Numbered from the stretch's first letter, positions 38,962-47,915 are shown. The stretch is DNA of 64,000 bases from Sphingomonas sediminicola (GCF_014489515.1 NZ_CP060782.1:1798001-1862000), one strand, 5' to 3'. Notes: generated by a model from the sequence alone, not told the origin. Numbers and translations: made by a program.

Positions 38962-39691
38962 CTGGAACCCCTAAGCGAAATCGAGCCATAGCCTGGTAAT
39001 CTTCTTCGCAGGCATCGGCGACCGCTTGCAAGTGGGCATCGAGCACCGGAAGTTCGGCGTCTTCCTCGCCCTCGAAACCGGTGCTGGCCTCGACACGGCC
39101 GTACCAGTGCGACGCCCAGACCCCGTCCTCCGGGTGACGGCCAGTTGACCAGTGCAACATCGCTTCCCTCCAAGGGATTTCGAGCGCATTGCAGAGCGCC
39201 GACAGCGTGCCCGCCGGGTCGGCCAGAACATCGGCCGAATCCACCACCGGAGGCGGACCCCGAGCCTGTCGGACTCGCGGTCGAAGAACTCGCGAACGAC
39301 ACGAACGCCGAGATCGCTTGCCTCCACCGTTTCACGCTTGCGGGCGTAGGACGCGACCATGCGTCGTGGATCGCGGATCAGGAAAGCATGGGTCACATTG
39401 CGGATGTCGTCTGGCGCGACCGGTCCCACCATGTGATGCGCCATTTGCTTCTGATACCAGAGCGGGGAATCGTCGGGCGGATCGCCTGCCATCGCTTCGG
39501 CAATTCGGTGCCAGTCCGTCTCCATCGACGCGATTACCGCGTCGCGCATCGGATGGTCCGCGCCAGACTCTTTCAGGAAGGCGCCATAGAAGGGCTCGTC
39601 GCTGACGAAGCAATCGGGCGGGATGAAAAGCTGCGCATCATTGCGGTCGAGATGTTCCGGGGCCCGACCACATGGCGATGCGCCGGGTCAC
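38958..39691 (-). CDS. Sulfotransferase-like P-loop protein (four probable missing bases)
   Basis: Pieces of one protein in successive frames: RRIAMWSGP, then RNISTAMMRSF (a PAPS/5'-phosphosulfate-loop-like site), CFVSDEPFYGAFLKESGADHP, MRDAVIASMETDWHRIAEAM, HAFLIRDPRRMVASYARKRE (3'-phosphate site) and PPPVVDSADVLADPAGTL through HWYGRVEASTGFE. Missing bases are in GGGG 39659-39662, AAAA 39626-39629, CCCC 39258-39261 and, to give a sensible end, CCCC 38968-38971. Repair gives 245 residues with a GTGA overlap to the aminotransferase at the start and ATGA with the amidohydrolase at the end. Substrate unknown. A degraded gene is possible. Confidence 0.72.
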
Positions 39692-40620
39692 TGACGATTG
39701 CGTCCCGATACGTCCTGGCCGAGCTTCTTGCGGTAAAGCTGCTGCAACCGCTCGACCATCGGTCCGCGCTCGGAACCGATCACCCGTCCGTCGATGGTGC
39801 CGACTGGAGCGACGCCCGCGAACGTGCCGGTCGTGAACGCCTCGTCCGCGCCATAAACGTCGGTCAGCGAGAAGTTGCGCTCGAACGCAGGAATGCCGGC
39901 CTCTCGCGCAACTTCCAGCACCAGCCCGCGCGTGATGCCGTCGAGGCAATAGTCGCCGCTCGACGTCCACACCTCGCCGTTGCGAACGATGAAGAAATGG
40001 GTGGAATTGCAAGTTGCGACGAAGCCGTGAGGATCGAGCATCAGCGCCTCATCCGCGCCCGCCTCGGCAGCCTGGATGCAGGCAGTGATGCAGTTCAACT
40101 TGCTGTGACTGTTGAGCTTCGGATCCTGCACGTCCGGATAGCCGCGGCGCACGTGAACGGTGAACAGCTTCAGCATTCGCGTCGCGGTTTCCGGGACCGG
40201 CTCCTTCCACTCCGGAATGATGACGATTGTCGCCGGGGAAATGACCACTCGCGGGTCCTGATAAGGAGTCGAGCGAATGCCGCGCGTCACCATCAGGCGA
40301 ATATGGACCCCGTCGCCATCCATCCTGTTGGCGTCGAGCAGGGCAAACAGCCGCCGCTCCAGGTCCTCGCGCGACACGCCGATGTCCATCGCGATCGCCT
40401 TTGCCCCGCGATAGAGCCGGTCGAGGTGGCGATCGAGGAACGCGATTCGACCCTGGTGGACCCGCAACCCTTCCCAAACGCCGTCTCCCAGCATGAACCC
40501 GCTGTCGAAGACCGACACCGTCGCCTGTGGACGCGGCACGAGCGCGCCGTTGACGTCGATCAGCACCTCCGCGTTGCGGGGGTCTGGCACGAAATGATGC
40601 GTCCCGGTCGCTTGGGTCAC
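39688..40620 (-). CDS. Class IV PLP aminotransferase (branched-chain / D-amino-acid type)
   Basis: A 310-residue fold-type IV enzyme. VSVFDSGFMLGDGVWEGLRVHQG near residues 36-58 and KLNSHSKLNCITACIQA (with the PLP lysine) are diagnostic, as are EALMLDPHGFVATCNSTHFFIV and DGITRGLVLEVAREAGI. It could be a branched-chain aminotransferase (IlvE-like), a D-amino-acid aminotransferase or aminodeoxychorismate lyase-like; the sequence alone does not decide. Its TGA overlaps the GTG of the sulfotransferase-like gene. Confidence 0.88.
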   Translation of the reverse strand: MTQATGTHHFVPDPRNAEVLIDVNGALVPRPQATVSVFDSGFMLGDGVWEGLRVHQGRIAFLDRHLDRLYRGAKAIAMDIGVSREDLERRLFALLDANRMDGDGVHIRLMVTRGIRSTPYQDPRVVISPATIVIIPEWKEPVPETATRMLKLFTVHVRRGYPDVQDPKLNSHSKLNCITACIQAAEAGADEALMLDPHGFVATCNSTHFFIVRNGEVWTSSGDYCLDGITRGLVLEVAREAGIPAFERNFSLTDVYGADEAFTTGTFAGVAPVGTIDGRVIGSERGPMVERLQQLYRKKLGQDVSGRNRQ

Positions 40621-40657
40621 GCGCCGACGCTAGCGACCCCGGCGATGCTGTCCAGCC

Positions 40658-41407
40658 TCAGCCGCCGAAAGGCAGTGCGTCCGGAACCTCGTATATCTCG
40701 ACCGCGCCGATCCGGATAACGCTGGTATCATCCCGGCGCTCGACGCGGAACGGCGCGGAAGCGTCGCTCGAAACGGCCCGCCCGTTGCGGAAAAGGATCG
40801 TGCGCTCGCCGCCGTCGGGAGTGTCGAGATGGAGCGTGGCCGATCCCGGGCGACGGACGACCCCGGCCTTGCACATGCCGAAGGCGGCATTCAGGACTGT
40901 CCGGCAGCGCACAAGCGACGTCGCGTGATAGGGAGTTCCAGGGACAAGCGCGTCGCCAGGATGATGCGGCGGCGCATTGGCATGACCCGCGCCGAGGCGT
41001 CCGCCGCCGACCGCAACGTCGAGCCGATATCTTGCGACCTCGCCGCGCCGCGCGGTGGCACGCATCTGATAGACGCGGATCGTGTACGCGCCATTCTTGG
41101 CGGTTGTTCCGCTGAAAGTCTGCGTGCCCATCGAACTGTTGTAGATCGCAGCATCCTTCGATCCGGGTTCGAGAATGTTGAAATATGGCGAGCCGCGGGT
41201 CGTGCGAAGTGACACGTTCATCTGCTGGCCCGCGCGCACGGCTATCCGGTAGTCGATAAACTGGTAGCCCTTGATCGAGCCGTTGACGGCCGCCGACGAT
41301 GCGCCGCTCGCGAAGGTGATCGGGATCACGGCTTGTGAAAACGCGGGCGACAGCACGAATGGCGTAGTCGCCAGCAAGGCGGCGAATAGAACGAACTTCG
41401 GCTTCAT
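40658..41407 (-). CDS. Secreted protein with PliI-like/PPC-like beta-sandwich domain
   Basis: A 249-residue protein with a signal peptide (about 1-25, ending PAFSQA). The next roughly 110 residues (FASGASSAAVNGSIKGYQF, then RAGQQMNVSLRTT, FNILEPGSKDAAIYNSSM and GAYTIRVYQMRATARRGEVARY) form a domain often annotated as DNA breaking-rejoining protein. In my view it resembles periplasmic lysozyme-inhibitor or pre-peptidase C-terminal-like sandwiches. A second region with CRTVLNAAFGMC (likely disulfide) follows, ending in a beta-rich tail. It has no adjacent partner and no confirmed function. Confidence 0.75.
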   Translation of the reverse strand: MKPKFVLFAALLATTPFVLSPAFSQAVIPITFASGASSAAVNGSIKGYQFIDYRIAVRAGQQMNVSLRTTRGSPYFNILEPGSKDAAIYNSSMGTQTFSGTTAKNGAYTIRVYQMRATARRGEVARYRLDVAVGGGRLGAGHANAPPHHPGDALVPGTPYHATSLVRCRTVLNAAFGMCKAGVVRRPGSATLHLDTPDGGERTILFRNGRAVSSDASAPFRVERRDDTSVIRIGAVEIYEVPDALPFGG

Positions 41408-41523
41408 GGTCTCGTTCCTTCCCAATCGGTCAGGAAGATGCCCCCGTTTCGCCTTCGGCACTGACTCGGCGGGGTTGAAGCTAAATGAAACAGGTGACCG
41501 ATCAACGGGCCAAAAGGCCGTAT

Positions 41524-42939
41524 TCAGATGTGGATCACGCGGCCGAAGGCGGCGAGGACGCTTTCGTGCATCATCTCGCTGAGAGTCGGGTGTGGGAAGA
41601 CGGTCTGGATGAAGTCGTCCTCCACCAGCTCGGCGGTCTTGCCGACAGTATAGCCCTGGATCAGCTCGGTGACCTCGGCGCCGATCATGTGCGCGCCGAG
41701 CAACTCACCGGTCTTGGCGTCGAATACCGTCTTCACGAAGCCCTCGACCTCGCCCAGCGCGATCGCCTTGCCGTTGCCGATGAAGGGGAACTTGCCGACC
41801 TTCACCTCGTAGCCCTTTTCCTTGGCCGCAGCTTCGGTCAGGCCGACGGATGCGACCTGCGGGCGACAGTAGGTGCAGCCCGGAATGTTCTTCGGGTCGG
41901 TCGGATGCGGGTGCGCATCCTTATTCCCGAGTTCCTTGGCGATGGCCTCGGCAGCGGTCACGCCCTCATGGCTCGCCTTGTGCGCGAGCCAGGGCGGAGC
42001 GGTCACATCTCCGATCGCCCAGATACCTGGCACGTTCGTGCGGCACATAGGGTCGGTGTCGATGTGTCCCTTGGTCGTCTTCACGTTCAGTGCCTCTAGC
42101 CCGATGTTCTCCGTGTTCGGAACAATGCCGACGGCGACAATCGCATGGCTGAACCGATGCTCCGTGACCTTGCCATCCTTGGCCTTGATCTTGGCGGTGA
42201 CACCCTTTGCGTCCGGCGTCAGGCTCTCGACGCCCGCGGACGTCAGCACCTGCATGCCCTGCTTGGTGACCTGCTTCTCGAGGAAAGCGCTGACTTCCGC
42301 ATCCTCGACCGGAACGATGCGGTCGAGCATTTCGACCACCGTTACCTTGGCGCCGAGGTCGACGTAGAAGCTCGCGAACTCGATCCCGATCGCACCGGAG
42401 CCGATGACCAGAAGCTCGGTCGGCATTTCCGTCGGAGTCATAGCGTGGCGATAGGTCCAGATGCGTTTGCCGTCGGCCTTCGCGAACGGGAGATCGCGCG
42501 CTCGCGCGCCGGTGGCGATGATGATGTGCTTGGCGGCAAGTTCCGTCGCCTTGCCGTCCGCGCCAGTAACGGAAAGCTTTCCTTTCCCGGTGAGCTTGCC
42601 CTCGCCCATGTGCACGGCGATCTTGTTCTTCTTCATCAGGTGCGTGACGCCCTGATTGAGCTGCTTGGCCACGGCACGACTGCGCGCGACGACCTTGTCG
42701 ATCTTGAAGCCGGCCTTGATCGCTTCGAGCCCGTAGGCGTCGGCATGCTGAATCTGGTGGAAGATCTCCGCCGAGCGAAGCAGCGCCTTGGTGGGGATGC
42801 AGCCCCAGTTGAGGCAGATGCCGCCGAGGTTCTCGCGCTCGACGATCGCGGTCTTGAGGCCAAGCTGGGCAGTGCGGATCGCGGCCACATAACCGCCCGG
42901 GCCGGAGCCGAGCACGATAACGTCGTAGGATTCAGCCAT
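41524..42939 (-). CDS. lpdA: Dihydrolipoyl dehydrogenase (E3), pyruvate dehydrogenase-linked
   Basis: A 471-residue flavoprotein that reoxidises dihydrolipoyl groups with NAD. It has the FAD site GSGPGGYVAAIRTAQLG, the redox disulfide GGICLNWGCIPTKAL, the NAD site VIGSGAIGIEFASFYVDLG and the C-terminal HPTLSEMMHESV with the catalytic His-Glu pair. It shares a minus-strand cluster with the E2 gene (43596-44906), so it most likely serves the pyruvate dehydrogenase complex. A second E3 gene lies at 58154-59545. Its start overlaps the thioesterase stop by eight bases. Confidence 0.95.
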   Translation of the reverse strand: MAESYDVIVLGSGPGGYVAAIRTAQLGLKTAIVERENLGGICLNWGCIPTKALLRSAEIFHQIQHADAYGLEAIKAGFKIDKVVARSRAVAKQLNQGVTHLMKKNKIAVHMGEGKLTGKGKLSVTGADGKATELAAKHIIIATGARARDLPFAKADGKRIWTYRHAMTPTEMPTELLVIGSGAIGIEFASFYVDLGAKVTVVEMLDRIVPVEDAEVSAFLEKQVTKQGMQVLTSAGVESLTPDAKGVTAKIKAKDGKVTEHRFSHAIVAVGIVPNTENIGLEALNVKTTKGHIDTDPMCRTNVPGIWAIGDVTAPPWLAHKASHEGVTAAEAIAKELGNKDAHPHPTDPKNIPGCTYCRPQVASVGLTEAAAKEKGYEVKVGKFPFIGNGKAIALGEVEGFVKTVFDAKTGELLGAHMIGAEVTELIQGYTVGKTAELVEDDFIQTVFPHPTLSEMMHESVLAAFGRVIHI

Positions 42940-43318
42940 TACTTTCCTCTTGTCCCGCTATTTCGCGCGGCCTGTCATTCTCGTCGAGCGCAACGAACTT
43001 GAAGCGTCCCCACGCAACGCGCGTCTCGGTGTCTCCGTGCCGCTCGCGTGAAATCGCTTCCGCCGCATAGGTGAGCGATGTCCGCCCGCTTTCAACCAGC
43101 TCTACGTACACCGACACTTCGTCGCCGACGCTCGGAGCGCCCTTAAAGCGAAGCTCTTCCGCCGCAACCAGCACCGCTTTGCCGCGAACGACCCGCGACG
43201 CCTCGCTGCCAGCGCCAAGCGCCATCTGGCTGATCAGCCATCCGCCAAACACGCCGCCATAGGGATTAAGGTGCGTCGGCATCGCCGTCGCGCGGATGAC
43301 GGGAATACGGTCAGGCAA
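42932..43318 (-). CDS. Hotdog-fold acyl-CoA thioesterase (YciA-like)
   Basis: A 128-residue single hotdog domain: RATAMPTHLNPYGGVFGGWLISQMALGAGSEA carries the conserved N-P-x-G-x-x-F-G-G-W pattern with the active-site Asp/Asn region, then AAEELRFKGAPSVGDEVSVYVELVESGRTSLTY. Such enzymes hydrolyse short to medium acyl-CoAs. It is placed between the small membrane protein and lpdA, overlapping lpdA, so a role near acetyl-CoA metabolism is possible. Confidence 0.9.
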   Translation of the reverse strand: MPDRIPVIRATAMPTHLNPYGGVFGGWLISQMALGAGSEASRVVRGKAVLVAAEELRFKGAPSVGDEVSVYVELVESGRTSLTYAAEAISRERHGDTETRVAWGRFKFVALDENDRPREIAGQEESNG

Positions 43319-43327
43319 TGCGAACCA

Positions 43328-43539
43328 TCAACGAGTGTGCCAATTGAAGAAGAGCCGGAATGCCAACGCCGAGCCTAGGAACAGCGGGATCGAGAACAGG
43401 AATCCGGGCGATCCCTTGATCGGTCGCACCGTCCCCACCCCGCCCAGCTATGAAGCCAGCCACCTTCCTGACCGCCGAGCGTAAGCGGAAGCACGAATGC
43501 CAGGATTCCGCCGAGAAGAAGTGCAGTCATCCACTTCAT
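43328..43539 (-). CDS. Small two-helix membrane protein in the pdh cluster (one frameshift near 43433-43436)
   Basis: Too short for routine gene finding. MKWMTALLLGGILAFVLPLTLGG forms one membrane helix. After one base is restored in CCCC at 43433-43436 the frame continues through SWAGWGTVRPIKGSPG and FLFSIPLFLGSALAFRLFF (second helix) to a stop at 43328, giving 70 residues. The stop lies nine bases before the thioesterase start. I do not recognise a named family; similar short genes are common in sphingomonad genomes but this is inference. Confidence 0.55.
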
Positions 43540-43595
43540 AAAATGGCCCCTCACCTATCACCATCCTAACCTGTTTAGGGCCCGGCAACAGGAGG

Positions 43596-44906
43596 TCAGG
43601 CGAGCATGCCCAAGGGGTTCTCGACCAGCCGCTTGAAGGCCTGCATCAGCTTGGCCCCATCTGCGCCGTCGATGGCGCGGTGATCGAAACTCCCGGTCGC
43701 AGACATCACCGACGCGATCCGAAGGCTGTCGTTGATGACATAGGGCCGCTTCTCGCCCGCACCTATGGCCATGATCATGCCCTGCGGCGGATTGATGACG
43801 GCTTCGAACTGCTTGATGCCGTACATGCCCATGTTGGACAGGCTGGCGGTGCCGCCCTGATATTCTTGCGGCTGGAGCTTGCCTTCTTTCGCCCGGCCCG
43901 CGAGGTCCTTCATCTCGGTCGAGATTGCGGAAACGCTCTTGGTGTCGGCGCCGACGATGATCGGCGTGATCAGGCCGGCCGGGATTGAGACGGCTACCGA
44001 AATGTCGGCGCGGCTGTACTTGAGCAGCTGGTCGCCCGCGAAGCTGACGTTGCACTCCGGCACTTCGATCAGCGCCTGAGCGAGTGCCTTGATGAGGAGG
44101 TCGTTGACCGACAGCTTTACGCCACGGCTTTCGAGGCCCGCGTTGAGTTCGCCGCGGAGCTTCAGAAGCGCATCGAGCTGGATATCCACGGTCAGGTAGA
44201 TGTGCGGGATCTGCTGCTTCGATTCCGTCAGGCGGCGAGCGATCGTCTTGCGGATATTCGAAAGCTTTATCGCCTCGTGCGGGATCGCCTGCTCGATGAC
44301 ACCCGGGAGCACTGCATGGGTCGCAAGCACGGGTGCGGCAGCAGGCGCCCCGGCCGGCGCCGCAGCGGGAGCCTTGCCGACGGCGGCGTCAATGTCCGCA
44401 CGCACGATGCGCCCGCCCGGGCCCGTGCCCTGAAGCACGTTCAGATCGATGTTCTGGGCCTGCGCAAGCCGGCGGGCCAGCGGAGACGCCTTTACGCGGT
44501 CGCCTTCGGCGCGCGGCGCGGCTGCGGGCTGTGGCGGAGTCTCAACGGGTGCCTGTTCGGGGGCGCTTTTTGGCGTTGCATCGGGCTTGGGAGCCGGCGC
44601 TGCCGCCTTGGGAGCTTCCACCGGAGCCGTGTCGGCCTTGGGAGCCGCTGCCGAAACGTCCTCGCCCTCGCCTGCCAGAATCGCGATCGGAGCGCCGACC
44701 TTCACGCCATCCGTACCCTCGGGAACCAGGATCTTCGCGATCTTGCCTTCATCGACGGCTTCGAACTCCATCGTCGCCTTGTCGGTCTCGATTTCGGCGA
44801 GAATGTCTCCGGACTTTACCTCGTCACCCTCTTTCACGAGCCATTTGGCGAGCGTGCCCTCTTCCATCGTCGGGGACAGGGCGGGCATTTTGAGTTCGGT
44901 CGGCAT
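43596..44906 (-). CDS. pdhC: Pyruvate dehydrogenase E2 (dihydrolipoamide acetyltransferase)
   Basis: A 436-residue E2. Its single lipoyl domain (residues 1-80) has [15 protein letters not shown] with the lipoylated lysine, then an Ala/Pro/Glu linker. The peripheral subunit-binding domain is [33 protein letters not shown]. The catalytic domain ends [19 protein letters not shown] with the H-x3-D-G site. The upstream frame is open but the ATG at 44906 begins [19 protein letters not shown], the classic start. E1 genes are not in the window. Confidence 0.95.
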   Translation of the reverse strand: MPTELKMPALSPTMEEGTLAKWLVKEGDEVKSGDILAEIETDKATMEFEAVDEGKIAKILVPEGTDGVKVGAPIAILAGEGEDVSAAAPKADTAPVEAPKAAAPAPKPDATPKSAPEQAPVETPPQPAAAPRAEGDRVKASPLARRLAQAQNIDLNVLQGTGPGGRIVRADIDAAVGKAPAAAPAGAPAAAPVLATHAVLPGVIEQAIPHEAIKLSNIRKTIARRLTESKQQIPHIYLTVDIQLDALLKLRGELNAGLESRGVKLSVNDLLIKALAQALIEVPECNVSFAGDQLLKYSRADISVAVSIPAGLITPIIVGADTKSVSAISTEMKDLAGRAKEGKLQPQEYQGGTASLSNMGMYGIKQFEAVINPPQGMIMAIGAGEKRPYVINDSLRIASVMSATGSFDHRAIDGADGAKLMQAFKRLVENPLGMLA

Positions 44907-45031
44907 GAGCGTCTTTCCGCTTGGACAGGCTCGCGGGCACAAAGCCAATGCGGCGGTCGGGGTCAAGTGGGCGACAGCCGTTTGCGATGCCGCTTGCGCT
45001 GAACGACGGATTAACGCAGCACTTGTTCCGC

Positions 45032-45505
45032 ATGGGGGAGAGCGAGCCCAAACGCACTTATCTCGTCGTCATCGACGACAGCCCGGAGGCGCGCGTCGCC
45101 CTCCGGTTCGCGGCGCGTCGAGCGATAAAGACCGATGGACTCGTGGAAGTGCTGGCGATCGTCGAGCCGCAGGATTTCGTTCAGTGGGGCGGAGTCCAGG
45201 CAGCCATCGAGGAAGAGCAGAAACTGCGGATCGAGGGGATCGTCAGCGGCGCCGTCGGCGAGATCATGGACGAGTCGGGCCTGAAACCCTCGATCGTGAT
45301 CCGAAGCGGCGAACCGACGAAGGTCGTCCGGGAGTATGTCGGCGAGCGCACGGAAGTTGCTGCGCTCGTCCTGGGAGCCGCTCCGGCCGGAAACCCCGGG
45401 CCGCTGGTCGCTCATTTCACGGGTAGCGATGCGGGCAAGCTGCCGTGCCCGGTTATGATCATTCCCGGCTCGCTCGACGACGAGCGGCTCGAACAGCTGA
45501 GCTAA
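45032..45505 (+). CDS. Universal stress protein family protein
   Basis: A 157-residue UspA-like fold: first strand [23 protein letters not shown], a middle [21 protein letters not shown], and the C-terminal [37 protein letters not shown], which resembles the G-x2-G-x9-G-S/T nucleotide loop in degenerate form. Function is a general stress role by family. An in-frame ATG at 44987 would add 15 residues; I prefer 45032 because the domain begins there. Its stop overlaps the converging fRMsr gene by four bases. Confidence 0.85.
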   Translation: MGESEPKRTYLVVIDDSPEARVALRFAARRAIKTDGLVEVLAIVEPQDFVQWGGVQAAIEEEQKLRIEGIVSGAVGEIMDESGLKPSIVIRSGEPTKVVREYVGERTEVAALVLGAAPAGNPGPLVAHFTGSDAGKLPCPVMIIPGSLDDERLEQLS

Positions 45506-45981
45506 AGTATCTTCGCGAGCAGGTCGCAGACCGCGACGCAGCCCGCTTCGTCCTCTTCGGTGAATTGTGATGGGTTCGGGCTGTCAAGGTCGAGAACCGC
45601 GATCAGCTTCCCGTCGCGAACGATCGGAACGACCAGCTCGCTTACAGAGGCGGCATCGCAGGCAATGTGGCCGGGGAAAGCGTGGACGTCTTCAACTCGC
45701 TGGACCTCCTGTGTTGCAGCCGCCGCGCCGCACACGCCTGTGCCGAACGGAATGCGGATGCAAGCCGGGCGTCCCTGGAAGGGTCCGAGCACCAGTTCGC
45801 CATCGACGTTACGGTAGAATCCTGCCCAGTTGAGGTCGGGCAGAGTCTCCCAAATCAAAGCCGCGACATTGGCCATGTTGGCGACGCTATCCGGTTCTCC
45901 GGTCGTCAACCCATCGACGGCCGAGAGCAGGTCCCGGTACATGACGGTCTTGTCGGCCGTTTCGATCTTGAAATCGTACAT
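45502..45981 (-). CDS. Free methionine-(R)-sulfoxide reductase (GAF-domain)
   Basis: A 159-residue single GAF domain of the fRMsr (YebR) type, which reduces free Met-R-O. LNWAGFYRNVDGELVLGPFQGRPACIRIPFGTGVCGAAA gives two of the cysteines and VEDVHAFPGHIACDAASVSELVVPI gives the catalytic region with a third. It follows arfB with the reading order arfB downstream, sharing one base, so both are probably co-transcribed from the pseudouridine synthase gene. Confidence 0.92.
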   Translation of the reverse strand: MYDFKIETADKTVMYRDLLSAVDGLTTGEPDSVANMANVAALIWETLPDLNWAGFYRNVDGELVLGPFQGRPACIRIPFGTGVCGAAAATQEVQRVEDVHAFPGHIACDAASVSELVVPIVRDGKLIAVLDLDSPNPSQFTEEDEAGCVAVCDLLAKIL

Positions 45982-46391
45982 CAGTCGAACTGCACCTTTC
46001 CGCGCGTCTGCTTCACCGCGCTGCGCTGCTTCTTCTTGTCGACGCGCTGGGCCTTTGCGGCCCTGCTGGGACGCGTTGGCTTCCGCTTCGCCTGGACGAT
46101 ATGGGCAGCGGCAATCATTTCCGCCAGACGCCGGCGCGCATCCTGCCGGTTGGCGTCCTGCGTGCGGTACTTGCGCGCCGTGATCAGCAATTCGCCAGCG
46201 CCGGTCACCTTGCTGCCCGCAATCCGCTTCAGCCGCTCGTAAGCATCCGGATGCAGTCCAAGCCGAAAAAGGTCGACGCGGAGCTGAACCGCCGTCGCTA
46301 CCTTATTGACGTTCTGCCCGCCCGGGCCAGTCGCGGCGAGGAAACTCTCGCTCAGAGCATCTTCGGGGATGACGACATCCTCAGGCTTCAC
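45981..46391 (-). CDS. arfB: Alternative ribosome-rescue factor ArfB (peptidyl-tRNA hydrolase, YaeJ-like)
   Basis: A 136-residue codon-independent release factor. ATGPGGQNVNKVATAVQLRVDL carries the catalytic GGQ, and the C-terminal basic tail (KRKPTRPSRAAKAQRVDKKKQRSAVKQTRG) enters the empty mRNA channel of stalled ribosomes. I chose the GTG at 46391, which gives VKPEDVVIPEDALSESF, over the longer open frame. It overlaps the end of the pseudouridine synthase gene by 11 bases. Confidence 0.92.
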   Translation of the reverse strand: MKPEDVVIPEDALSESFLAATGPGGQNVNKVATAVQLRVDLFRLGLHPDAYERLKRIAGSKVTGAGELLITARKYRTQDANRQDARRRLAEMIAAAHIVQAKRKPTRPSRAAKAQRVDKKKQRSAVKQTRGKVQFD

Positions 46392-47027
46392 TGCCCCATT
46401 CCCCGAAATAGTCCGGAAGCGGCGCGCTGACGTCGATCGCCGGTTTCTTCTCGCGCGGAACGAAGAGCCGCGACGCGTGAAGAAGCATCGGCCCGCCGGG
46501 CACGCCATAAACGCGGTCGCCGACGATGCCCCGGCCGAAGGCCTCGCGCGCGTGCACGCGCAGTTGATGGGTACGCCCCGTCACCGGCCGGAACTCGATC
46601 AGCGTGTGGCCGTCACGAACCGAGATTTTCCGCCAGTTGGTCACGGCCTTATCGCCCTTGGGATCGGCGACCATCCGCCATCCCGCCTTCTCGCTCGATT
46701 TCTTGCCGAGCGGGAGATCGATTGTGCCCTCGTCCTGATCGACCTCGCCATCGACGACCGCGAGATAATATTTTTCGACCTGGCGTGCTTCGAACGCCTT
46801 CTGAAGTGACGACCGTGCCTTGGGCGAACGCGCGAGAAGCAGGCAACCCGACGTATCCTGATCCAGCCGGTGCATCGGCGTCGGCGGCCGTTGAAAACCC
46901 TGCTTCAATTCATTGAGCCGTCCGGCAACGCTGTCGCCCCTCTGCGTGGGGTATCCACTGGCAGGCCCGCGGGCTTGTCGATCACCATCGTTTCGGCGTC
47001 GATGAAAAGGATAAGCTGGTCGAGCAT
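46381..47027 (-). CDS. RluA-family pseudouridine synthase (one frameshift near 46937-46940)
   Basis: A short RluA-type enzyme that isomerises uridines in rRNA or tRNA. The first frame has IDAETMVIDKPAGLPVDTPRRG; the second has PMHRLDQDTSGCLLLARS with the catalytic Asp of the HRLDxxTSG motif, then RPVTGRTHQLRVHAREAFG. One base restored in CCCC at 46937-46940 joins them through DSVAGRLNELKQG. The repaired length is 215, short because no S4 domain is present. It is divergent from ctrA, and its start is 23 bp from a GANTC site. Confidence 0.88.
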
Positions 47028-47049
47028 CAACGGCCTCTTAGCCGTCTGT

Positions 47050-47149
47050 GACTCCTGCGCAACGATTCCGAGGGAATCCAGCGCGTTACACATTATTAAC
47101 CTTTTGCCTTCAGACATCGAATGGTTAATGACCGCTTCAAGGCCGTTAA
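47050..47149. promoter_or_regulatory. CcrM site cluster and CtrA half-sites in the ctrA upstream region
   Basis: Three GANTC sites lie within 29 bp: GACTC (47050-47054), GATTC (47064-47068) and GAATC (47074-47078). CtrA-type half-sites follow: TTAACC (47096-47101), GGTTAA (47123-47128, its reverse complement) and TTAA (47146-47149). In Caulobacter the ctrA promoters are controlled by GANTC methylation and by CtrA itself; the same logic is inferred here. Confidence 0.6.
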
Positions 47150-47201
47150 GAGAGCGTAACGCTTGGCTCTCTCTCAGGCTGAACGGTGGGGGGAAATTCA
47201 G

Positions 47202-47915
47202 ATGCGCGTGCTGCTGATCGAGGACGAGCCGACGACCGCCAAGAGCATTGAGCTCATGCTGGGGACGGAAGGCTTCAACGTTTACACAACCGATCTTGGG
47301 GAAGAAGGCCTCGATCTCGGCAAGCTCTATGATTACGACATCATCCTTCTCGACCTGAACCTGCCGGACATGCACGGCTACGACGTGCTGAAGAAGCTCC
47401 GCACGGCGAAGGTCGGCACCCCGGTCCTGATTCTCTCGGGCATCGGCGAAATGGATTCCAAGGTCCGTGCGCTCGGTTTCGGCGCTGACGACTACGTCAC
47501 CAAGCCGTTCCACCGCGATGAGCTGGTCGCCCGCATTCATGCGATCGTGCGCCGCTCGAAGGGCCATTCGCAATCGGTCATCCGCACCGGCAAGCTGGCC
47601 GTGAACCTCGACGCCAAGACGGTCGAGGTCGACAGTGCCCGCGTGCACCTGACCGGCAAGGAATATGCGATGCTGGAGCTGCTTTCGCTCCGCAAGGGCA
47701 CGACGCTGACCAAGGAAATGTTCCTGAACCACCTTTACGGCGGCATGGACGAGCCCGAACTCAAGATCATCGACGTGTTCATCTGCAAGCTCCGCAAGAA
47801 ACTGAGCCTTGCTTGCGGCGGCGCCAACTACATCGAGACCGTCTGGGGCCGCGGCTACGTGCTTCGCGATCCGGACTCCGAAGAGGTGGATCCGCCTGCG
47901 GCGGCGGTAGCGTAA
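47202..47915 (+). CDS. ctrA: Cell-cycle response regulator CtrA
   Basis: A 237-residue OmpR/PhoB-type response regulator. The receiver domain (1-120) has [20 protein letters not shown] with its acidic pocket (E7, D8) and the phosphorylation site Asp51 in [14 protein letters not shown]. The winged-helix domain carries [30 protein letters not shown] and [13 protein letters not shown], very close to Caulobacter CtrA. The C-terminus ends in a low-complexity DPPAAAVA, like the Ala-rich proteolysis signal of CtrA. GGTGGGGGGAA stands before the ATG. It is controlled by a phosphorelay in other alphaproteobacteria. Confidence 0.97.
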   Translation: MRVLLIEDEPTTAKSIELMLGTEGFNVYTTDLGEEGLDLGKLYDYDIILLDLNLPDMHGYDVLKKLRTAKVGTPVLILSGIGEMDSKVRALGFGADDYVTKPFHRDELVARIHAIVRRSKGHSQSVIRTGKLAVNLDAKTVEVDSARVHLTGKEYAMLELLSLRKGTTLTKEMFLNHLYGGMDEPELKIIDVFICKLRKKLSLACGGANYIETVWGRGYVLRDPDSEEVDPPAAAVA

